From assembly GCA_965197005.1 (NCBI GenBank), contig OZ239982.1, positions 2,294,001 to 2,358,000 of the forward strand: a stretch of 64,000 bases of DNA. The letters run 5' to 3'. A program made the translations under genes and the position numbers. Positions 26,534-35,035 of this stretch are shown piece after piece (the first letter of the stretch is position 1; each line of letters begins with the position of its first letter). Origin of the DNA: G965197005 sp965197005. Its GTDB lineage: Bacteria; Pseudomonadota; Gammaproteobacteria; Pseudomonadales; Oceanobacteraceae. A model generated the notes under the pieces. The model was not told the origin of the DNA and did not search any database. It was given only the letters and a program-made list of their open reading frames with translations.

Positions 26534-27477
26534 TGAGTTTACCACCTGCCATTTTTTTAATGGGCGCAACCGCCACCGGCAAAACCGAGCTAGCCCTACA
26601 ACTTGCAGACAGCCTACCTGTAGAACTCATTAGCGTTGACTCCGCACTGGTATACAAAGGCATGAACATCGGAACCGCCAAGCCCGACAAAGCCACCTTA
26701 AATGCCTACCCGCACTATCTAATAGACATCAAAGACCCAAGTGAGCCTTACTCAGCAGCAGAATTTACCCATGACGCACTAAATGCCATGCACGCCATTA
26801 CGCAACGTGGACATATTCCCCTACTGGTTGGAGGCACCATGCTATACCATAAAATGCTAACTCAAGGCATCGCAACACTCCCCTCTGCCAACCCCCAAAT
26901 ACGTGCCGAACTCAACGCCCAAGCACAAAAAACCAGTTGGCAAGAAATGCACAAAAAACTACAAAAAGTAGACCCTGCAAGCGCACAAAAAATCAAACCC
27001 AACGACAGCCAACGCATACAGCGAGCGCTCGAAGTACATATCCTAACAGGACAACCCCTAAGTCAACTGCAACAAACCACAACCCAAATTATGCCCTACA
27101 CCCCTATTTATTTAGGTTTAGTCCTACAAGACAGGCAGCAACTACACCAACGTATTGCCCAACGTTTAGAAAACATGTTTGCCGCAGGTTTTATCCAAGA
27201 AGTAGAGCAACTTTATCAACGTAGCGACCTACACAGTGAACTACCCGCCATACGCAGCGTCGGTTATCGTCAAATATGGGATTACTTAGCAGGCAACATC
27301 CATGCCGATGAAATGCGACAAAAAGCCCTATTTGCCTCACGCCAACTCGCAAAACGACAACTCACTTGGCTCAGAAAATGGCAAGATTTAAACTATTTAG
27401 AAGCCAATACCAAAGATATTTTTGCAAAGAGCTTGAAAATACTTAATTCTACAGCCAAAATTAACAACCTATCATAA
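26533..27477 (+). CDS. miaA: tRNA dimethylallyltransferase MiaA
   Basis: 314 aa from the ATG at 26533, coupled to mutL by TAATG. An in-frame upstream start inside mutL is not credible. It adds dimethylallyl to A37 of UNN-reading tRNAs. Walker A is FLMGATATGKTELALQLA at the N-terminus. SVDSALVYKGMNIGTAKP (about 37), DIKDPSEPYSAAEF and the C-terminal RQLAKRQLTWLRKW motif for tRNA contact are all present. The coding strand is conspicuously C-rich. Confidence 0.97.
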   Translation: MSLPPAIFLMGATATGKTELALQLADSLPVELISVDSALVYKGMNIGTAKPDKATLNAYPHYLIDIKDPSEPYSAAEFTHDALNAMHAITQRGHIPLLVGGTMLYHKMLTQGIATLPSANPQIRAELNAQAQKTSWQEMHKKLQKVDPASAQKIKPNDSQRIQRALEVHILTGQPLSQLQQTTTQIMPYTPIYLGLVLQDRQQLHQRIAQRLENMFAAGFIQEVEQLYQRSDLHSELPAIRSVGYRQIWDYLAGNIHADEMRQKALFASRQLAKRQLTWLRKWQDLNYLEANTKDIFAKSLKILNSTAKINNLS

Positions 27478-27533
27478 CCGTAATGTCAGCATTGTTGCAT
27501 TTAAGTGCCTAAATTAGGTGAGATACTAATCCT

Positions 27534-27569
27534 GAGACGGTTTAAAATACCAGTCTCGCTACTTTTTTT
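27534..27569 (+). terminator. Probable terminator or attenuator between miaA and hfq
   Basis: GAGACGGT (27534-27541) pairs with ACC-A-GTCTC (27549-27557) with one bulged A and a 7-nt loop. A run of seven T follows at 27563-27569. It lies 46 bp before the hfq ATG, so read-through control of hfq is possible. Confidence 0.5.
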
Positions 27570-27614
27570 GTCTATCCCCATACTGGATAGCACCTTAATT
27601 TTGAGGAGAAATTC

Positions 27615-27863
27615 ATGTCAAAAGGACAATCTTTACAAGATCCTTACTTAAACCAACTACGTAAAGAGCGCATTCCTGTTTCCATATTTTTAGTTAATGG
27701 TATTAAACTACAAGGACAAATTGACTCGTTTGACCAATTTGTAATCCTACTAAAAAATACCGTCAGCCAAATGGTATATAAACACGCCATTTCCACCGTT
27801 GTACCAGCCCGTGCGGTACGTATGCCAACAGAAGATATAAACCCTGATGCAGAGACTGAATAA
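27615..27863 (+). CDS. hfq: RNA chaperone Hfq
   Basis: 82 aa. Hexameric Sm-like protein that pairs small RNAs with mRNAs. Sm1 is VNGIKLQGQIDSFDQF (about 25-40) and Sm2 is VYKHAISTVVPAR (about 54-66), with the YKHA signature intact. The N-terminus MSKGQSLQDPYLNQLRKERI is canonical. The tail is short and acidic, so it lacks the long disordered C-terminus seen in E. coli. RBS GAGGAG is ideal. hflX follows after 30 bp, the conserved gammaproteobacterial order. Confidence 0.99.
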   Translation: MSKGQSLQDPYLNQLRKERIPVSIFLVNGIKLQGQIDSFDQFVILLKNTVSQMVYKHAISTVVPARAVRMPTEDINPDAETE

Positions 27864-27893
27864 TCATTTTTAGTTTAAAGCCCAGCCCTTTAT

Positions 27894-29198
27894 ATGTTTT
27901 TTGAACGAGCCAGTGGCGGTGAATCCGCCATTTTGGTGCATATTGACTTTCCCACAGGACAGCACAAAGAAGACCTACAAGAATTTGAAGAACTGGTACT
28001 CTCTGCTGGTGCAACCCCCTGCGGTTTACTCACAGCCAAGCGACAAATGCCCGATGTTCGCACCTTTATTGGACGCGGCAAAGTAACCGAACTGGCAGAA
28101 CTGATTACCGCAGAAAATGCCGAACTGGTCTTATTTAACCATGCGTTATCCCCCAGCCAAGAACGCAACTTAGAGCAACAACTAAAATGCCGAGTACTAG
28201 ACAGAACAGGACTTATTTTAGACATATTTGCCCAACGCGCACGCACCCACGAAGGCAAACTACAAGTAGAACTAGCACAACTCGAACACCAATCCACCCG
28301 TTTAATACGAGGCTGGACTCACCTTGAGCGACAAAAAGGAGGAATCGGACTAAGAGGACCCGGAGAAACCCAACTAGAAACCGACCGCAGACTACTTAGA
28401 GAAAGAGTAAAAAGCATCAAAGCTCGTCTACAAAAAGTACGTAACCAACGGGCACAAAATCGGAAAGCACGCAACAAATCCAGCACACCCACCGTTGCCA
28501 TTGTTGGCTATACCAATGCAGGCAAATCAACCTTATTTAACGCCCTAACCAACGCCAACGTCTATGCTCAAGACCAACTTTTTGCCACCTTAGACCCAAC
28601 CCTACGTCGCTTAAACATCGACGACATAGGCGAAATTGTCCTTGCCGACACGGTTGGTTTTATTCGCCATCTACCACACAAACTGGTAGAAGCCTTCCAA
28701 GCCACCTTACAAGAAGCCGCCGAAGCCGACTTACTACTACACGTTATTGATGCCAGTGCCAACGAACGAGAAGCCAACATTCAAGCCGTAGAAACAGTAC
28801 TCAAAGAAATTAATGCCCAAGACCGCCCCTGCCTACAGCTATACAATAAAATTGACCTGCTCAACCATGTGCAACCCCAAATCAGGCAAGACAAGCAACA
28901 ACAAACCAGCGAAATCTGGCTATCTGCACACCAGCAGCAAGGTTTTGAGCTACTCAAAAAAGCCATTAGTGAACATCTAAGTCAAAAAATCTTTCAACAA
29001 ACCATCAGCCTAACGCCCCAAGAAGGCAAGCTACGCTCCATCTTATTTGCCATGAACGCCGTACAAACAGAAAATATTGACGAACAAGGTCAGCTACACC
29101 TACAAATCCGCTTACAACAGCGTGACTTTATGCAAGCACTTGCCCAAGCCAATTTACCTGCTGCCCGTTTTGGAATAACAACAGATGATGGCTTTTAG
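27894..29198 (+). CDS. hflX: Ribosome-splitting GTPase HflX
   Basis: 434 aa. It rescues stalled ribosomes by splitting 70S particles. The N-terminal HflX domain (about 1-185) contains RTFIGRGKVTELAELI. The G domain starts near 200 with VAIVGYTNAGKSTLFNAL (G1), then DPTLRRL (G2), ADTVGFIRHLPH (G3) and YNKIDLL (G4). A short C-terminal domain follows. Complete and normal in length. It sits between hfq and hflK as in other gammaproteobacteria. Confidence 0.97.
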   Translation: MFFERASGGESAILVHIDFPTGQHKEDLQEFEELVLSAGATPCGLLTAKRQMPDVRTFIGRGKVTELAELITAENAELVLFNHALSPSQERNLEQQLKCRVLDRTGLILDIFAQRARTHEGKLQVELAQLEHQSTRLIRGWTHLERQKGGIGLRGPGETQLETDRRLLRERVKSIKARLQKVRNQRAQNRKARNKSSTPTVAIVGYTNAGKSTLFNALTNANVYAQDQLFATLDPTLRRLNIDDIGEIVLADTVGFIRHLPHKLVEAFQATLQEAAEADLLLHVIDASANEREANIQAVETVLKEINAQDRPCLQLYNKIDLLNHVQPQIRQDKQQQTSEIWLSAHQQQGFELLKKAISEHLSQKIFQQTISLTPQEGKLRSILFAMNAVQTENIDEQGQLHLQIRLQQRDFMQALAQANLPAARFGITTDDGF

Positions 29199-29330
29199 CA
29201 CTTAAAATTCGTATGATAACCAATAAATAAATTAAGCCAGCAGTTGAAATGCAATCAATCTACCCCAACCTTAGGCTTAACTGATTAATGTATGACAAAA
29301 CACTAACCAACACTCAACTTGGAGAACAGC

Positions 29331-30509
29331 ATGGCCTGGAACGAACCTGGCGGTAACTCAAATGACCCTTGGGGTAATAAAAAACCTGGAAAAAACAACG
29401 ACAAAAATCAAGGACCACCTGACTTAGACGAAGCCATTCAACAACTGATGGATAAATTTAGCGAATTTTTAGGTGGTAAAAAACGCAACCACAACAGCAA
29501 CAACAAAAACAGCGGCACAAGTGGAGGCATTGGCATTTTACTCATACTCCTATTAGCCGTAGGCGGATTTTTAATTTTTAACTCATTTTACACCCTAGAC
29601 GAACAAGAACGTGGTGTACTTTTACGCATGGGCAAATTTGAATCCGTAGAAAACCCTGGATTACACTTCAAAGTACCGCTCATTGACCAAGTCATTAAAG
29701 TCAACGCCACCAAAGTACGAGAAGCAGAAATCAAAGAACGCATGCTAACTGAAGACGAAAACATCGTTGAAGTTGAACTCAACGCCCAATACCAAGTAAC
29801 CAACCCCGTAGACTTTGCCCTGCGTGTAGAGCAACCTGAATTAACCTTACGTTCTGCAGCAGAAAGTGCCTTGCGCCACGAAGTTGGCTCCACAAATATG
29901 GACGACATACTCACCATTGGTCGAGCCGTACTAGCCACCCAAGTACAAGCACGGTTGCAAGAATACCTAAACCGCTATCAGACAGGCATCACCCTCACCA
30001 ACCTCAACATCAAAGATGCACGCCCACCGACTCAAGTCAAAGAAGCCTTTGACGACGTACAAAAAGCCAAGCAAGACAAAGAACGCTTTATAAACGAAGC
30101 GCAAGCATACTCCAACTCCATTGTGCCCGAGGCAAGAGGTCGCGCACAACGCCAACGAGAAGAAGCCAAAGGCTACAAAGAACGAGTTATCGCCAGAGCC
30201 AAAGGTGAAGCCAAACGCTTTGAAGACCTACTAGCAGAATATAAAAAATCGCCACGCGTCACACGTGAACGTCTCTATATTGATGCGATTAGCGAACTAT
30301 ATAAAAACAGCAGTAAAGTCATGGTCAACGACAAAGGAGGCAATAATATGATGTATTTACCTTTAGACCAGCTATTAAAAAACATGCCAAAAGCAACACA
30401 AAAAAACCTAACCGAAAATGATTTAGATGCCCTTAGCAATAAAATACTACAACGCATAGGCACCAACTCATCACCAACACAACGTAGCTCTCAACGAGGA
30501 GGACGCTAA
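29331..30509 (+). CDS. hflK: HflK, FtsH-regulating SPFH/band-7 membrane protein
   Basis: 392 aa from the ATG at 29331 (MAWNEPGGNSNDPWGN) with GGAG 6 bp upstream. A TTG four codons earlier is less likely. The N-terminus is Gly/Asn/Pro-rich and cytoplasmic. One transmembrane helix follows (about 68-86), then the band-7/SPFH domain (about 90-270) with YTLDEQERGVLLRMGKF and NVTN-type strands, and a long coiled coil (about 250-320). With HflC it forms the cage that surrounds FtsH and limits its access to membrane substrates. The stop overlaps hflC as TAATG. Confidence 0.97.
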   Translation: MAWNEPGGNSNDPWGNKKPGKNNDKNQGPPDLDEAIQQLMDKFSEFLGGKKRNHNSNNKNSGTSGGIGILLILLLAVGGFLIFNSFYTLDEQERGVLLRMGKFESVENPGLHFKVPLIDQVIKVNATKVREAEIKERMLTEDENIVEVELNAQYQVTNPVDFALRVEQPELTLRSAAESALRHEVGSTNMDDILTIGRAVLATQVQARLQEYLNRYQTGITLTNLNIKDARPPTQVKEAFDDVQKAKQDKERFINEAQAYSNSIVPEARGRAQRQREEAKGYKERVIARAKGEAKRFEDLLAEYKKSPRVTRERLYIDAISELYKNSSKVMVNDKGGNNMMYLPLDQLLKNMPKATQKNLTENDLDALSNKILQRIGTNSSPTQRSSQRGGR

Positions 30510-31378
30510 TGTCTGCTAAAACAACCTTTTTTGCCATTCTTGTTGGTCTAACCCTATTTATTGCCAGCCAAGGGCTTTATATCATCAACGAAACAGAACG
30601 AGCCATTCAGCTTAAATTTGGAGAAGTAGTCGAAGCCGATATTGCCCCAGGCTTACACTGGAAAATTCCCTTTATAGAAAACATCAAACGCTTTAATGCA
30701 CGCGTACTCACCCTTGACACCAAACCCATGCGTTATTTAACCACAGGTAAAAAATACGTCATTGTTGACTCCTTTGTAAAATGGCGAATTAAAAATGTAC
30801 GCTCATTTTACCAAGCAACATCAGGCAATCGCTACGAAGCCTCAAACCTACTAGCAAACCTAGTCAACAAAGGGCTACGTGATGAATTTGCCAACCGCAG
30901 CTTACATGAAGTTGTCTCTGGAGAGCGAGACGAACTTATGATAAAAATGACCAAAACCCTAAACCAAGAAACCCAAGACACCTTAGGCATTGAAATTCTT
31001 GATGTACGAGTAAAAGCCATTGACCTACCCGAAGATCTAAGCAACTCCGTTTACAACCGCATGTCAGCAGAACGCTCTCGTGAAGCCAGAGAACACCGTT
31101 CCCAAGGACGAGAACTCGCCGAAGGTATCCAAGCCGATGCAGATCGTCAAAAAACCATTTTAGAAGCCGAAGCCTATCGAGATGCAGAACGACTCAAAGG
31201 TGAAGGCGATGCCCAAGCCACCAAAATTTACGCCAAAGCCTACAACAAAGACCCAGAATTTTATGCCTTTACCCGTAGCCTAAAAGCCTATACAGAATCA
31301 TTTAATCAAGGAGACATCTTAATTGTGAAGCCAGATTCCGAATTTTTCCGTTATTTAGGCAAATCTAAAGGCAAATAA
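30509..31378 (+). CDS. hflC: HflC, FtsH-regulating SPFH/band-7 membrane protein
   Basis: 289 aa. One N-terminal transmembrane helix (about 5-25) is followed by an SPFH domain starting YIINETERAIQLKFGEV, then a charged coiled coil (about 185-240) with QGRELAEGIQADADRQ. The end is DSEFFRYLGKSKGK. It is the partner of HflK, with coupled translation (TAATG) for one-to-one assembly. An intrinsic terminator lies 43 bp after the stop. Confidence 0.97.
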   Translation: MSAKTTFFAILVGLTLFIASQGLYIINETERAIQLKFGEVVEADIAPGLHWKIPFIENIKRFNARVLTLDTKPMRYLTTGKKYVIVDSFVKWRIKNVRSFYQATSGNRYEASNLLANLVNKGLRDEFANRSLHEVVSGERDELMIKMTKTLNQETQDTLGIEILDVRVKAIDLPEDLSNSVYNRMSAERSREAREHRSQGRELAEGIQADADRQKTILEAEAYRDAERLKGEGDAQATKIYAKAYNKDPEFYAFTRSLKAYTESFNQGDILIVKPDSEFFRYLGKSKGK

Positions 31379-31421
31379 CACAACAAACCTGTCTTTTTAG
31401 AGCAGTTTTGTTAAAATAAGC

Positions 31422-31446
31422 AACCGAGCTTTGGCTCGGTTTTTTT
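31422..31446 (+). terminator. Intrinsic terminator after hflC
   Basis: AACCGAGC (31422-31429) and GCTCGGTT (31434-31441) make a perfect 8-bp stem with a 4-nt loop, followed by T6. It separates hflKC from hisZ-purA. Confidence 0.88.
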
Positions 31447-31481
31447 ATGTGGACAAATCACTCAACAATCTGGACGACTCA

Positions 31482-32660
31482 ATGTTACTAGAGCCTTGGT
31501 TACTACCTGACGAAATTGAAGAACTACTTCCCCCACAAGCACAAAAAGTGGAACAAATGCGTAATCAACTCCTCAACCTGCTACACAGTTGGGGCTATCA
31601 ACTGGTTATTCCTCCCACACTTGAATACCTAGACTCACTACTAACAGGCAGCGGCGAAAAACTAGGTCTTAAAACCTTCAAAGTAACCGACCAACTATCA
31701 GGTCGCATGCTAGGATTAAGTGCCGACACCACTCCACAAGTTGCCCGTATTGATGCCCACAGCCTTGCCGCCGAAGGTGTTAGTCGTCTTTGTTATTGTC
31801 GCACCGTATTTCATACCCGAGCTGCCAGCTTACTTGCCAGCCGAACCCCCACCCAAATAGGCGCAGAACTATTTGGTGTAGAACAACAATACAGCGATCT
31901 AGAAATGCTCAGCCTCATGCTAGCCACCCTTGAAGCCGCAGGCATACAAAACATACACCTTGACCTAGGACACCTTAGCGTCCTAGAAGAACTCATCGCC
32001 CAAGCCAACTTTAGCGAACACCAAACAGAACAACTGTTTTCCCTGCTAGCTCTAAAATGCACAAAAGACATACAAGCATGGCTACAAAAAAACATCCAAA
32101 ATTCAGAATTAAACCAAGCCTTTAATGCCCTGCTAAAAACCCAAGGCGAAGCGACCGCATTACAACAGCTACAACAAACCCTCGGCACTCGCTACCCTAA
32201 AGCCAGCGCCGCCATTAAGCACTTACAAACCCTAATCAGCCAAATCAAACAACGATTTGCACACATAAACATCTACATAGACCTTACCGAACTACGTGGA
32301 TACAACTACCACACAGGCTTAGTTTTTGCCGCCTTTGTACCCGAATATGGCGATGCCATAGCTCAAGGAGGTCGCTATGACGACAACGGCGCATTATTTG
32401 GACGCGCACGTCCTGCCATAGGCTTCAGTGCAGACTTAAAAGTACTCGTACAGCTAGGCAACCTAAAAGCCCAAAACGAAGAAGTTATCAAAGCCCCAGC
32501 CGACACAGACACCCAAGCAGAACAACTATGGGCACTCATTCAAAATCTACGGGCTCAAGGCAAACAAGTTATCATACAATACCCAAAACAACCTGATTTT
32601 GCTCACCACAGTGAAATCAAATTTTTAAACGGTCAGTGGCAACTGACTACAAACAACTAA
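31482..32660 (+). CDS. hisZ: HisZ, ATP phosphoribosyltransferase regulatory subunit
   Basis: 392 aa from the ATG at 31482 (MLLEPWLLPDEIEELLPP). Longer starts run back into the terminator hairpin and are rejected. HisZ is a catalytically inactive HisRS paralogue that activates and gives histidine feedback to short-form HisG. HisRS-like motifs are visible (LGLSADTTPQVARID, NYHTGLVFAAFVPEYGD, GGRYDDNGALFG). Its presence implies that the genome encodes the short HisG. It lies 15 bp before purA, a standard gammaproteobacterial pairing. Confidence 0.95.
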   Translation: MLLEPWLLPDEIEELLPPQAQKVEQMRNQLLNLLHSWGYQLVIPPTLEYLDSLLTGSGEKLGLKTFKVTDQLSGRMLGLSADTTPQVARIDAHSLAAEGVSRLCYCRTVFHTRAASLLASRTPTQIGAELFGVEQQYSDLEMLSLMLATLEAAGIQNIHLDLGHLSVLEELIAQANFSEHQTEQLFSLLALKCTKDIQAWLQKNIQNSELNQAFNALLKTQGEATALQQLQQTLGTRYPKASAAIKHLQTLISQIKQRFAHINIYIDLTELRGYNYHTGLVFAAFVPEYGDAIAQGGRYDDNGALFGRARPAIGFSADLKVLVQLGNLKAQNEEVIKAPADTDTQAEQLWALIQNLRAQGKQVIIQYPKQPDFAHHSEIKFLNGQWQLTTNN

Positions 32661-32675
32661 CAGAGACATACACAC

Positions 32676-33968
32676 ATGGCAAAATCAGTCGTCGTACTAG
32701 GCACGCAATGGGGAGATGAAGGCAAAGGCAAAATCGTTGACCTACTCACAGAAAAGACCACCGCCGTAGTTCGCTTTCAAGGTGGACACAATGCAGGGCA
32801 CACCCTCGTTATCAATGGAGAAACCACCGCCTTGCATCTTATTCCATCAGGCATTTTGCGCTCTGGAGTACTATGCATTATTGGCAATGGCGTTGTTCTT
32901 GCTCCCGATGCCCTGCTTGAAGAAATCAGCAAACTAGAAAAAAAAGGCGTACCCGTTTTTGAACGCCTACGTATTTCCCACGCCTGCCCACTTATTTTGC
33001 CCTACCACGTCGCCCTAGACAAAGCCAGAGAAGCACGCCGAGGCAATGCCAAAATAGGCACCACAGGACGAGGCATAGGACCCGCCTATGAAGACAAAGT
33101 CAGTCGTCGAGGTTTACGTGTAGACGACCTATACCAAAATGAATTTGCCGACAAACTAAAAGAAATAATGGAATACCACAACTTTGTTCTTAGTAACTAC
33201 TACCAAGCACCGCAAGTAGACTACCAACAAACCCTAGAACACTGCATGCAATGGGCACAAGCCATCAAATCCAGTGTCGTTGACGCAGTAGACCTCATTC
33301 ACAGCATTCGAGAAGACGGCGGCGACATCATGTTTGAAGGAGCACAAGGAACACTACTAGACATTGACCATGGCACCTACCCATTTGTCACCTCCTCCAA
33401 CACCACCGCAGGTGGTGTTGCCACAGGCTCAGGCGTTGGTCCCTTATTTCTAGAACAAATACTAGGCATTACCAAAGCCTACACCACAAGAGTTGGTTCA
33501 GGACCATTCCCCACCGAACTATTCGACGAAATAGGCACTCACCTAGCAGAAAAAGGACACGAAAAAGGCACCACCACAGGGCGAGCCAGACGCTGCGGGT
33601 GGTTTGATGCCATGCTGGTCAAACACGCCATCAGAGTCAACTCCATCAACACCATCTGCCTAACCAAGCTCGATGTACTAGATGGACTAGAAACAATTAA
33701 AGTTTGTACAGGTTATAAAGACGCACAAGGCAAGCCACAAAAAATGCCCGCCAGTGCCGACCAATTTGCCAAAATAACCCCAGTTTATGAAGAACTCCCT
33801 GGCTGGCAAGAAAGCACCTTTGGCACAAAATCCCTCAACAAGCTACCGAAAAATGCCATCAACTATATTAAATTTATAGAAAAAGCCATCGGCGCACCCA
33901 TCGACATCATCTCCACAGGTCCTGACCGAGATGAAACCATTGTACTGCGCCACAGTTTTGAACTATAA
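32676..33968 (+). CDS. purA: Adenylosuccinate synthetase
   Basis: 430 aa. It condenses IMP and aspartate using GTP, the first committed step to AMP. The N-terminal GTPase-like loop is VLGTQWGDEGKGKIVDLL. GGHNAGHTL (about 38), GTTGRGIGPAYEDK (about 127), GTLLDIDHGTYPFVTSSN (about 225) and the end SVGPDRDE-type ISTGPDRDETI are all present. It follows hisZ by 15 bp. A hairpin without a T run (33976-33998) comes after the stop. Confidence 0.98.
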   Translation: MAKSVVVLGTQWGDEGKGKIVDLLTEKTTAVVRFQGGHNAGHTLVINGETTALHLIPSGILRSGVLCIIGNGVVLAPDALLEEISKLEKKGVPVFERLRISHACPLILPYHVALDKAREARRGNAKIGTTGRGIGPAYEDKVSRRGLRVDDLYQNEFADKLKEIMEYHNFVLSNYYQAPQVDYQQTLEHCMQWAQAIKSSVVDAVDLIHSIREDGGDIMFEGAQGTLLDIDHGTYPFVTSSNTTAGGVATGSGVGPLFLEQILGITKAYTTRVGSGPFPTELFDEIGTHLAEKGHEKGTTTGRARRCGWFDAMLVKHAIRVNSINTICLTKLDVLDGLETIKVCTGYKDAQGKPQKMPASADQFAKITPVYEELPGWQESTFGTKSLNKLPKNAINYIKFIEKAIGAPIDIISTGPDRDETIVLRHSFEL

Positions 33969-33975
33969 ACCCACA

Positions 33976-33998
33976 AAGCAGGCAAATACCGCCTGCTT
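33976..33998. repeat. 8-bp inverted repeat between purA and PAP2 gene
   Basis: AAGCAGGC (33976-33983) pairs with GCCTGCTT (33991-33998) around 7 nt, 8 bp after the purA stop. No T run follows, so it may stabilise the mRNA 3' end rather than terminate. Confidence 0.5.
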
Positions 33999-34025
33999 AA
34001 CAAACCAACAACAGGTATCAGCCCC

Positions 34026-34715
34026 ATGTCTTTATTAACAACTCGCTATATTGACATTATCTCATGCCTTTTACTGATTGCCTTATTTATGCTATTTCCG
34101 ACCATAGACCTAGCATTTAGCCAGCTATTTTACGACACCAAACATAACAGCTGGATATACGGCAACCTACCCATCATTACCTTTATTTATAAGCTCATAC
34201 TCTTTTTGCCCTACCTATTAATCCCACTTTTTCTAGGCATGAGCATTTACAGCTTCGTCACTCGCCGAGCTAAAATACACAAACAACGTAAAATTTGGCT
34301 ATTTTTACTCCTAGCCCTACTACTAGGACCTGGTCTGGTAGTACATGAAGTATTCAAACAAAATTTTGACCGACCAAGACCCAGAGACACCATTGAATTT
34401 GCAGGGAAATACCCCTTTACCCCCGCATTCTCCAACGCCCAAGAATGTCAAAACTGCCGCTCTTTTGTCAGTGGACATGCCGCAATGGGCGGATTTTTAC
34501 TTGCACTGGTTTTTATTTTTAGGCACAAAGCCCTACTCTATCTTGCCCTAAATATCGCCATATTAATTGGGCTAGCAAGAGTCCTACAAGGCGGTCATTA
34601 CCTAAGTGATATTATATTTGCCAACTACGCCTGTTATTTTATATATCGAATTTTATCTTATAAGCTACTTGGACACAGCCAGATGCTTCCGAGGACTGAG
34701 AAGACAAAGGATTGA
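34026..34715 (+). CDS. PAP2-family membrane phosphatase
   Basis: 229 aa with about six transmembrane segments. The three-part phosphatase signature is complete: KQNFDRPRP (K-x6-RP, about 113), SFVSGHA (about 147) and RVLQGGHYLSD (R-x5-H-x3-D, about 182). Relatives dephosphorylate lipid A, undecaprenyl pyrophosphate or phosphatidylglycerol phosphate at the periplasmic face. The large periplasmic loop with an FAGKYPFTPAF segment and a CxxC-like pair (ECQNC) before the second motif resembles LpxE/LpxT-type enzymes, but the substrate cannot be set. The last nine codons (from about 34688) overlap an inverted-repeat arm, so the C-terminus appears to be derived from the repeat array. Confidence 0.9.
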   Translation: MSLLTTRYIDIISCLLLIALFMLFPTIDLAFSQLFYDTKHNSWIYGNLPIITFIYKLILFLPYLLIPLFLGMSIYSFVTRRAKIHKQRKIWLFLLLALLLGPGLVVHEVFKQNFDRPRPRDTIEFAGKYPFTPAFSNAQECQNCRSFVSGHAAMGGFLLALVFIFRHKALLYLALNIAILIGLARVLQGGHYLSDIIFANYACYFIYRILSYKLLGHSQMLPRTEKTKD

Positions 34716-34727
34716 ACTCAGTCCTCT
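34691..34727. repeat. 10-bp inverted repeat spanning the PAP2 stop codon
   Basis: GAGGACTGAG (34691-34700) and CTCAGTCCTC (34718-34727) are perfect reverse complements with a 17-nt loop containing the TGA stop (34713-34715). The arms have the same core as the TCCTCTG repeats that follow, which puts one inverted unit inside the gene. Confidence 0.8.
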
Positions 34728-34973
34728 GACCTCTGCCCAGCACCATGCAAAGCATGGGGCTGGGTAAAACCTCTGTCCTCTGACCTCAGTCCTCTGCCCA
34801 GCACCATGCAGAGCATGGGGCTGGGTAAAACCTCTGTCCTCTGTCCTCTGTCCTCTGTCCTCTGTCCTCTGTCCTCTGTCCTCTGTCCTCTGTCCTCTGT
34901 CCTCTGACCTCTGACCTCTGACCTCTGTCCTCTGTCCTCTGTCCTCTGTCCTCTGTCCTCTGACCCCCTGACC
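34721..34973. repeat. Heptamer (GTCCTCT) array with two embedded hairpin elements
   Basis: A low-complexity tract is built from GTCCTCT units with ACCTCTG variants, longest uninterrupted from about 34831 to 34966. Two copies of a hairpin are embedded at 34736-34764 and 34797-34825: CCCAGC-A-CCATGC-AAA-GCATGG-G-GCTGGG, with CAAAG or CAGAG loops. Each is followed by TAAAACCTCTG. No protein is likely. The long open frames on the minus strand are repeats of a seven-residue unit (GQRTEDR). Confidence 0.92.
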
Positions 34974-34975
34974 CA

Positions 34976-35010
34976 CAAAAAAGCCCCTCACCTAAGCTAG
35001 GTAAGGGGCT
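34976..35010 (-). terminator. Intrinsic terminator of the NHL lipoprotein gene
   Basis: On the minus strand AGCCCCTTACCT pairs with AGGTGAGGGGCT (one mismatch, 5-nt loop) and a T6 run follows (plus-strand AAAAAA at 34977-34982). It lies 26 bp after the stop at 35036 and just before the repeat array. Confidence 0.85.
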
Positions 35011-35035
35011 GATTACAGTAACTAAATAAACAAGT

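Noticed and set aside
31431..31481. Upstream start for hisZ
   Set aside because: The TTG at 31431 is in the terminator stem. HisZ family N-termini align with MLLEPWLLPDEI at 31482.
34721..34973. Possible CRISPR array
   Set aside because: Repeats are 7 bp and contiguous, with no spacers of 30 bp or so and no cas genes. The same applies to the octamer array at 36716-36915.
34665..34991. Minus-strand open frames rich in GQRTEDR, here and at 37034-37362
   Set aside because: They are pure translations of the GTCCTCT heptamer array, with no ribosome site, and each frame gives a different but equally repetitive product.
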